A stretch of DNA of 26,165 bases from Phallusia fumigata (lineage: Eukaryota; Chordata; Ascidiacea; Phlebobranchia; Ascidiidae), in contig QXVZ01004457.1 of NCBI GenBank assembly GCA_008931825.1, positions 1 through 26,165 on the forward strand, written 5' to 3'. Within the stretch, counting starts at the first letter, position 1, and each line of letters opens with the position of its first letter. Below the pieces are notes generated by a model. That model worked only from the letters and a program-made list of their open reading frames with translations, had not been told where the DNA came from and did not search any database. Shown here piece by piece: positions 19,025-26,165 of this stretch. The translations under genes were made by a program, and so were the position numbers.

Positions 19025-21776
19025 AAGTAGTCAGTGAACGGCTGTGGATTTTAAAACTTAGTCTAACAAATCAACAAACATTGGTGTGCGACTTTTTTGT
19101 GTAGCGTCATAAGCGAGCGAAGGGTAGATTAAGTTTTATTAGTTCGCAAAACTGTGGTAACACTGCTAGCTGTATGTAGATTGCACAACATGCACAGTGC
19201 TTAACTTTCATATAGATTGCTGTATATAAACGCATAAGCGCAAGTACGTAGTAGCAAATGCACTGTGATGCTCCAAGAACACACTTCAATATATTTTTGA
19301 TCAAATTTTTACCATAGGATCGTTACCTTTTTCCTCAAGGTGTCTTTTCCAGACCAATGATAAATTCGTCTTTTGTTTTTCTAAGGTGATCATATCAGAT
19401 TACCAAATTTCCAGAACCAAATCACGCATTTTCAGAGCTGGTTTTTCTGTATGGATTTTTCAATTTAGACTTGCTTTCAGTTAACGTCACTAGTCGTCGC
19501 TGTTCGAATTTTTAACAAGGCTTTTTTATGCATAGTCGATGCTATTTTATAGTTGCACTTTAAAATAAACACTGCGTACTGCTTTCAAAAATTGCCTTCT
19601 TTTGTGTACAATGCAAATTCGGTTGGGAGTTTTCGAATAAGCGACCAACAAGCTATTGAGACCCACTTTTAGACTTTTAATCTGTGAATAAACGAGCATA
19701 AAAAGTAATCAATATACAGTAAAATTACAAGAGTTATATTATTTTCTAATGTATATCATTTCAAGCTGTAAATTATGGCAAATCTTTGTAATAATAAACG
19801 TTCGTTAGTTACAACATAGTGTCGCCTGGATTAAACAATAATTGACTAAAATTTAGCTCTAATATTAATAGTTTTAGTAGCATTCTGAACATTTCAAGCA
19901 ATTATTTGCTTTCTAATATAGGCGGTAAAGGCCAAAAGCGCGAAGAAGTGCAGTACGTGGACATGTATGACATTGATTTCAAAATTTTACCCTGTAAAAA
20001 TTAAACTAAACCAATCGAAAGGCGTTTTGAGTACTGTATACTTTGTGTACATACAAGTATCCACAACAAGCGACAAGACAGAGGGGTATAACGGCCTTTT
20101 CTCCTTTCAAACAAAGCGAAATCGGGTAAAAATCCATCAAACTCAATCCCAGCCTAGCGTCAGCACAACAAAAATAACATACCTTCGCCATGTTGAGGCG
20201 CCTTTTGTCAATAGCCACACGAATTACTTCCTATATACGTTATTGTCCTTCAAACCCCTCGGCTCTCTTGCTTAGGGGATTAGGACTTGGCGGCGCGTTT
20301 TAGCGATGTGACTAATGCCCCTTCTTCGCCCAGCGAGCTTTTGTTGCAAAGTTAAACGCTGTACTCGATACTTATATCGCTTATGGCCTTTATCATGAGG
20401 CAGCCGGTCGGCGTTTTTAGACTCACGCGGGGACTTGTCGACCAACGGAGTGCGGTATCAACGACGCTTGTAAAATTTTCCATAAACTTTGGCCATGTTG
20501 TTGGGCGACAACGCGAAAACTTACAAGAACGCGAAGCCTGAAAAGTAACTTTCGGTAAACACGTTGTGGTTTGGTGTTATTTTGTTGTTTGTGTGCAACG
20601 AATTGCAACAAGAAACTTGATGAGGTGGGCAAAGACAATACCTCATCGCCTAGTTAGTTTTTTGTTACGCAAAACAGATTTACGACGAATTTTTTTGGGG
20701 GGACGCGAACACAAACATGATTTTGCGAATTTTTTTATTGTAAAAATTTATCTTAACATACTGGTATTGTACCACACTGCAGTGTAGGAAAATCTTCAGT
20801 GAAAGTGTCTCCAATTTTTCGGAAATCGAAATATGTATAAACGTTAACGATCACTTACGGACAATATTGTCACAAAAATACTCTAAATTTGCAAAACCAT
20901 CTAATCATCTTACGAAAACAATCTTCAGCGACAATCGCTGAACGCTATCTTGGATCTTGGGGTTAACTGCACACGCGCGCTTGTGTGTGAGCTTGGACAG
21001 TTTGCCGAGAATAAATGATACTTAACCACACAAAACGACCCAACAAGAAAGGCGCCAACAAAAAGTAAGCGAGAGAGATGCTCCACCAAGGGCGACAAAT
21101 CATTTCTGTGCTAAAACAACAACTGACGATCAGAGTCGACGATTTGAAGCAACTTCAGTGACGATCGACTTTGCAGGGGGGCATCTCGCCACTTTGGCCT
21201 GTTGTTACAGCGTCAGAAATCTCGGGCGTTTTGGGCTGACACAATGGCAGGAACGGGGGCTGCGGCGACGCCGGTTCTGTGGCTTTTTGGCCCGACATAA
21301 GCGAGTTCCTGTAACGTGCCCCGGTTAGAGAGGCATGGCTGAGCCAAGTTTGCGGTATTTCGGCGGAAAATTTTGTTTGAACTGATTATCATCATCTCAA
21401 GCAGTTTGAAGGTAGTTAAACTATTAAGTAATAGTGCCATAGATGGATGATGGCGCTATATATTTAGATTGGATTTTGGTTTGTTTTTTTTGTGTTCTGA
21501 CTCTGGTTAATTTGAGATGAAAGAAAAACAAACGCGAAACACATGGAACGTTTTCATGCATTGAGTTTAGTATTTTAAACAGTTTTAGGTGTTTAATAAG
21601 CAAAGTGATTTTACAAACAATAAATTTTTTTAGGCACATTATGTAAAAATATTGAAACAAAACCATTAAAAAGGCGCATTTTGGGTTTCTAATTTTAATT
21701 TTGTTATCGTTTTTTTTTTCTTCGAATTTCGCTGATGTATTAATTGACGCTAAAATTGGCGTTTATGTCCTTGGGC
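19025..21776. other. Region downstream of the dynein gene, no certain gene
   Basis: A possible + strand exon is at 19922-19993: acceptor ctttctaatatag, then GKGQKREEVQYVDMYDIDFK, then a donor-like ccct|gtaaaa. It has no partner. GC-richer patches at 20280-20500 and 21160-21320 could be promoter-like. On the minus strand two short ATGs with good context (aacATGGC) occur near 20190 and 20495. None of this identifies a gene. Confidence 0.35.
19564..19569 (+). terminator. Possible dynein polyadenylation signal
   Basis: First AATAAA hexamer on the + strand after the dynein stop, about 540 bases downstream. Others follow near 19686 and 19794. In AT-rich DNA such hexamers are common by chance, so this is only a candidate. 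Confidence 0.2.
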
Positions 21777-22428
21777 TAGGAAGAAGCAATTTCAGTTGCA
21801 ACAAACAAACGATCCAAAATTGGTGAAATTCTAAAATTCTTTTGGGAAGCCTGTTTTTTTGTTTTGTGAGATTTTGCAAAAAAATAGTTGGGTTGCAACG
21901 CTTGTTCGCTATTTTGATTTATAACCTGTGAGCGTTTTTTTCTGGATTTGTACTGCCCCTGGCATTTATTCGTTTGTTTCGTTTGATTTGTGGCACCTTC
22001 AACTCGCATTCCCTCTTGCCTGCGTAGATCTGCAAATTCCGCTGATTGGTTTGGAATGCGCGTTTATCTAGAAATCAGGAAGGCGTCTGTTTACTGTTTA
22101 AACGCACGAATTGCGAGTTATCTAGATGTGATAGAGCTACTGATTGATATGTTTCCGCCCTAGGGGCATTTTCTAAACTTGTCAAAACATATTTTGTGCC
22201 AATATACGGTTAGCTAGCAAGAAAAGCCTTTAGGCAAAAGTTGTTTGTTTGAGGTTATAGGCAATCAGGTGCATACAAATAAGGCTTTATTCACTAGCTC
22301 GCCGGTTTTGCGCTTGCCGCCGTGCCTGATGTACTTGTTGTAAAAAGAGTGGATGTTGCTTTTATTGTTTAACAAAATTAGACTTAAAGTACATTGGTGA
22401 GTCGTTATTGCAGGATTCTAAAGCTTTC
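21777..22428 (+). repeat. Direct duplication, copy A
   Basis: From taggaagaag to gattctaaagctttc this 652-base block is repeated at 22430-23085. The first ~290 bases differ at several sites and indels, while about 360 bases at the end are the same as in copy B as far as I can read. The block stops exactly at the N at 22429. No coding frame is shared. It is more likely an unmerged contig overlap than a true tandem duplication. Confidence 0.85.
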
Positions 22429-22429
22429 N

Positions 22430-23085
22430 TAGGAAGAAGAAATTTCAGTTGCAACAAATAAACCATTCAAAATTGGTGAAATTCTAAAATTCTTTTGGGT
22501 CGCCTGTTTTTTTCGTTTTGTGAGATTTTGCAGAAAAATAGTTGGGTTGTATCGCTCGTTCGCTATTTTGATTTATAACCTGTGAACGTTTTTTCTGGAT
22601 TTGTACTGCCCCTGGCATTTATTCGTTTGTTTCGTTTGATTTGTGGCACCTTCAACTCGCATTCCCTCCCCTTGCCTGTGCAGATCTGCAAATTCCGCTG
22701 ATTGGTTTGGAATGCGCCGTTTATCTAGAAATCAGGAAGGCGTCTGTTTACTGTTTAAACGCACGAATTGCGAGTTATCTAGATGTGATAGAGCTACTGA
22801 TTGATATGTTTCCGCCCTAGGGGCATTTTCTAAACTTGTCAAAACATATTTTGTGCCAATATACGGTTAGCTAGCAAGAAAAGCCTTTAGGCAAAAGTTG
22901 TTTGTTTGAGGTTATAGGCAATCAGGTGCATACAAATAAGGCTTTATTCACTAGCTCGCCGGTTTTGCGCTTGCCGCCGTGCCTGATGTACTTGTTGTAA
23001 AAAGAGTGGATGTTGCTTTTATTGTTTAACAAAATTAGACTTAAAGTACATTGGTGAGTCGTTATTGCAGGATTCTAAAGCTTTC
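22430..23085 (+). repeat. Direct duplication, copy B
   Basis: This block starts at the base after the N and matches copy A from its first base. It differs by small substitutions (for example aagaagaaat for aagaagcaat, gggtcgcc for gggaagcc) and by short indels in homopolymers and at ccctcccctt for ccctctt, giving 656 bases against 652. The differences are confined to the first half. It continues into unique sequence after 23085. Confidence 0.85.
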
Positions 23086-23108
23086 ACAGAATTATAGAGA
23101 CAGCCTCT

Positions 23109-23362
23109 GTGCACAACCTACAGTCGCAGGTCCGCTTGCGGCCATAATAATTTATGATATAAAACACATTATTGTCGGCCATGCATTAATAAAACTGTTG
23201 GGCTACTGAAACTGCAACAATAAGAACAAGAGGGTCAGAAAAAAAATTTATTACACTATTTCTGCTGTAAGAAGTTCGTTATTAACCGGGGCACAATGGC
23301 GACCACCAGTGATATTAAGTCTGTGATCCGGCTCCCAATAACAAAAAGGTTGTGCACCCCTG
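23109..23362 (-). repeat. Degenerate hAT-like repeat, copy 2
   Basis: The right end reads aggttgtgcacccctg and the left end gtgcacaacct, a perfect 11-base inverted pair. In reverse complement it begins caggggtgcacaaccttttt, then gttattgggagccgg and atcacagactta, closely matching 1267-1315. No transposase frame and no clear target duplication were found. It is inverted relative to copy 1. Confidence 0.5.
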
Positions 23363-26165
23363 TTCTCAGGTATAAGATCGAGTTGGCTAAGGTTAATGGG
23401 TTTGTTTTGCATGATCCCCTAGGCCCAATTCCTAGGCTTTCAACGCAATTCCGTAACTATAACCAACTGCTGTAAAATACTAAGCCGCTTCGTCAATGTT
23501 TTATTGTGGTTGATAGGATCCCAAACGCGTGTCACACGTAAATTCTAAGCAAACACGGTCGAAGCGACAATGAGGTGTAACCAAAACACAGAAGAGACCG
23601 ATCTAGCTCAAAAGACTTGATCGCAGTTTCGATCTTGTTTCGTTTTGTCACGAAACCCTATCAGACATTAAATCCCTGAGGTGGTGTGATGCTCGCGCTA
23701 AACAATAAATGTGTTCCCTGTTCGTGGTTTCCAAAACAAGGCGCAAACGAAGAAGGGACGCATTTGTTGCTGCACGAATAGTTACTGCGCTTTCGCATTG
23801 ATTTATGAATTCTAGTTAATAAATATATTGCCAGTTTTACAAAAATCAGGAACACAAATTAAAGTACACAAGGATCGGGTGAAAAGTGCATTATCACACC
23901 CAACAAAACCAATCACACTACCCCCTAAAACACTTGATAACATAATGAAAAAAGACACTGCAAGTTCCGCGAAAATATTTGCAAATTTAAAACTAAACAA
24001 ATTTTTGTCGCATCGCTAATGTACTTTGGTATGTTTTGTTGTCAAGACTGGACAGTTTATACTGGCGTTATTATACAAAAATAGCATAATATTTTAGTAT
24101 TTCAAATGACGTTTTTGGTTTGTACACACTACTTAATCAAACCATGTTAAAGACACTGTTGTAATTTTTATAGTGATGGTCGTAATACACCTCTTGGACG
24201 ATTAAAGTTTAAGGTAGTTTTTTTAGCGGTGGTCCACAGCTTAGACTTTTTTGGTTTTCATTGTTGCCATGCCAAATAAACAGGCCGTCAGTATTTGTAA
24301 ACTTCGTGATGCCGCGCATCTCGTATAAACCACAATATCGTGGTTCGTGAACCCTAGCGCACTTGCACGTCATTACCCTGCAATTTGTCTCTTCGCTTTA
24401 AACAGAAATCAATAATTTAAAACACGCCCGGCACTGTAACGCGCTCGAGGAAGTCATTCAATTGTTTTCTGTGTCAAATTTTTGATTTTGATCTTGCACC
24501 TTCTATTGCTAAGTTTTGTACAGACAGCTGTAGGTATCTTTATCTGTGTTGCAGTGTTTATAAGTGTCTTGATGATTTTTAAAAACGGGACAGTGTTGTT
24601 TAATGTGTCTCAAGCTTTCGCAACAAAGCGTGGAAACCATATGTTTAAGCACAAAAGTTTAATCATGCCTGTGGTAGGTCTTGTTTGGAAAAAAGTCCAT
24701 GGCCATTGTCAAGCGACAGACTGATTGGGAAATGCAAAAAAACAGATTTATATCATCCCTATTATTTTGTTCTGTGCGCTAAGTTGCCAAAAAACGTGAT
24801 TTGTGTTTTTGTGCTGGCTAAATTTAAAAATTATGTCAAGTAATGCAGTAATAACGTGTTCGCTTCACAGTGGTTATTTTTAGTGTCATTTATGACCGTT
24901 TATAAGGTAACATAGTGTTGGTGTGTTATGTCATAACGTTGGGCAGCTGTTATGCTAGGTGTTCAAAACTTTCGTGCCTACTTTGCAAAAATACACCTTT
25001 TAAAGAAAAATTGGACCACTTTGTCTTACAGTATATTTATGCACTGTAACCTCCTGCTAAATTTTGTTTAGATGCCTAAATTGCAGATTTTGACAGCGTT
25101 ATAAAACAAGATACGCGTAATGTACAGCAAAGGCTTTGAATGTTATTTTAATTGATGACTTTGGTTTTTGATAACTCTCAGTTGACTTTTCTTCCGTCAC
25201 AATCTCGCATAGTTCTGTATCGAAGAATTGCCTTTGTGCGTGTGAAGAGTGGGCTTTGTGACGTGTACTGCGGATTTTTTCGAGTCCCTCGGATTATGGG
25301 AAATCGCACCAAAGATCGGAAATTGTTGTCTTTAAGTCGTTCGAGTTTTAGTTTGCATTTCTGACAGATTGAAGTGTGGTTCGAGGAATAGAAAGGGTGC
25401 AAATTCGCATCGTTTGATTTGCTACGATTCAGCTTCTTATTGTTTACCCAAAAGTTATGTCACAATTGATCATAACAGCTAGTGTCTTACACTTTCGGAT
25501 TTAGACAGAGGAGTATTTTTTCAAGGCCAGTCAGTGTAGAGCCTGGGTTACTTGGGATAATGGTCAGAAAGAAAATGTAGTTACGTACTTGCAGATGCTC
25601 TGTTTTGACGTACAGTAGCCTATGTTATAAGCATTTGCTTGTTTATGACACTTTTGTAAACTTGATTTCGTTTTTTTCGGTTTTCCAAGCTCATTTTAAT
25701 TTGTATAAAAACGTATTTCGACACAAGTAAAAGTACAAAATCAACAAAATGGAATAATTTTGTGGCAAATGAGCTCAAAAGTTGGCAAAACTCTCTGCTA
25801 TATGGCATTGTGCTTTGTGTAACCCTGTCGATTTTTTTGTTAATTTATTTAAGCGGGAAACCAAAAAAATGCCAATAAACGAAGGGTTTGTCGACAAACC
25901 CTAAAATTTAAATATAACAGCTTATCTGCTTGATCGTAAGCTCAAAAGAGGACGTGAAGTTTTGGGCGTTTCCGCCTTGGTTGTAATCAAATTTTTGTGG
26001 CTCTGTTTTTTCTGTGAATAACTAATTATTGTACTCAACAATGATTTGTGTGATGTTAGAATAAGTTTGTGATGGCAGACTAAGATAAAATGCTTTAGCT
26101 GTGTTAAAAAAGATTATTTGCACTATTTTAAAAGACATGTGCAAACAAAGCTTGAAAAGCCAAGA
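23363..26165. other. 3' end of window, no certain gene
   Basis: The + strand frame 23850-24019 (ending LNKFLSHR, TAA) has a protein-like middle, HPTKPITLPPKTLDNIMKKD, but a poor acceptor and no partner exons. The frames 24482-24724 (hydrophobic) and 25152-25364 are unclassified and probably chance. No RNA gene or further repeat was seen. Confidence 0.35.

Noticed and set aside
24482..24724. Hydrophobic + strand frame resembling a signal or membrane segment
   Set aside because: T-rich DNA gives Phe/Leu/Val-rich frames by chance; no start context or conserved motif.
1..26165. CRISPR array, operon or prokaryotic features
   Set aside because: No regularly spaced repeats; spliced dynein exons show the sequence is eukaryotic.

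Overview
The window is animal nuclear DNA: AT-rich, intron-rich, with standard GT-AG splice sites and three single Ns. Its one clearly recognisable gene is the 3' end of an axonemal dynein heavy chain on the + strand, so the organism builds motile cilia or flagella. Composition and mixed intron sizes fit an invertebrate chordate such as a tunicate, but nothing in the sequence proves this, and the tunicate label is only a guess.

Layout. Positions 383-2790 hold four dynein exons (the AAA6/D6 region and the AAA lid) separated by introns of 433-640 bp. A 13.6 kb intron follows (2791-16435). Positions 16436-19024 hold six more exons, or pieces of exons, of the dynein C-terminal domain. About 100-130 expected residues are missing exactly where a single N stands at 17180. 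The reading phases of all other exon joins agree. From 19025 to 26165 I see no certain gene; this stretch holds a ~650 bp direct duplication split by an N, a degenerate hAT-like repeat and a few weak coding-like frames.

The large intron is the most unusual part. On the opposite strand it carries two very acidic small-protein frames, at 4360-4650 and at 11289-11589 plus an upstream exon. Their C-terminal parts are related at DNA and protein level, and the second has a convincing two-intron structure. Upstream of each lies a second pair of related short frames (5929-6012 and 11976-12134) whose differences are mostly synonymous or conservative, as expected of coding sequence. They share a phrase that superficially resembles a LAGLIDADG motif. 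I read this as two copies of an unrecognised nested gene, or of a decayed element, inside the dynein intron.

Mobile-element traces include a 222 bp non-autonomous hAT-type element at 2041-2262 with a 7 bp target duplication. Two copies of another hAT-like repeat family lie at 1267-1556 and 23109-23362, in opposite orientation.

Two of the three Ns (17180 and 22429) behave like contig joins: one coincides with lost exons, the other with an unmerged overlap. Gene content near them should not be taken at face value.
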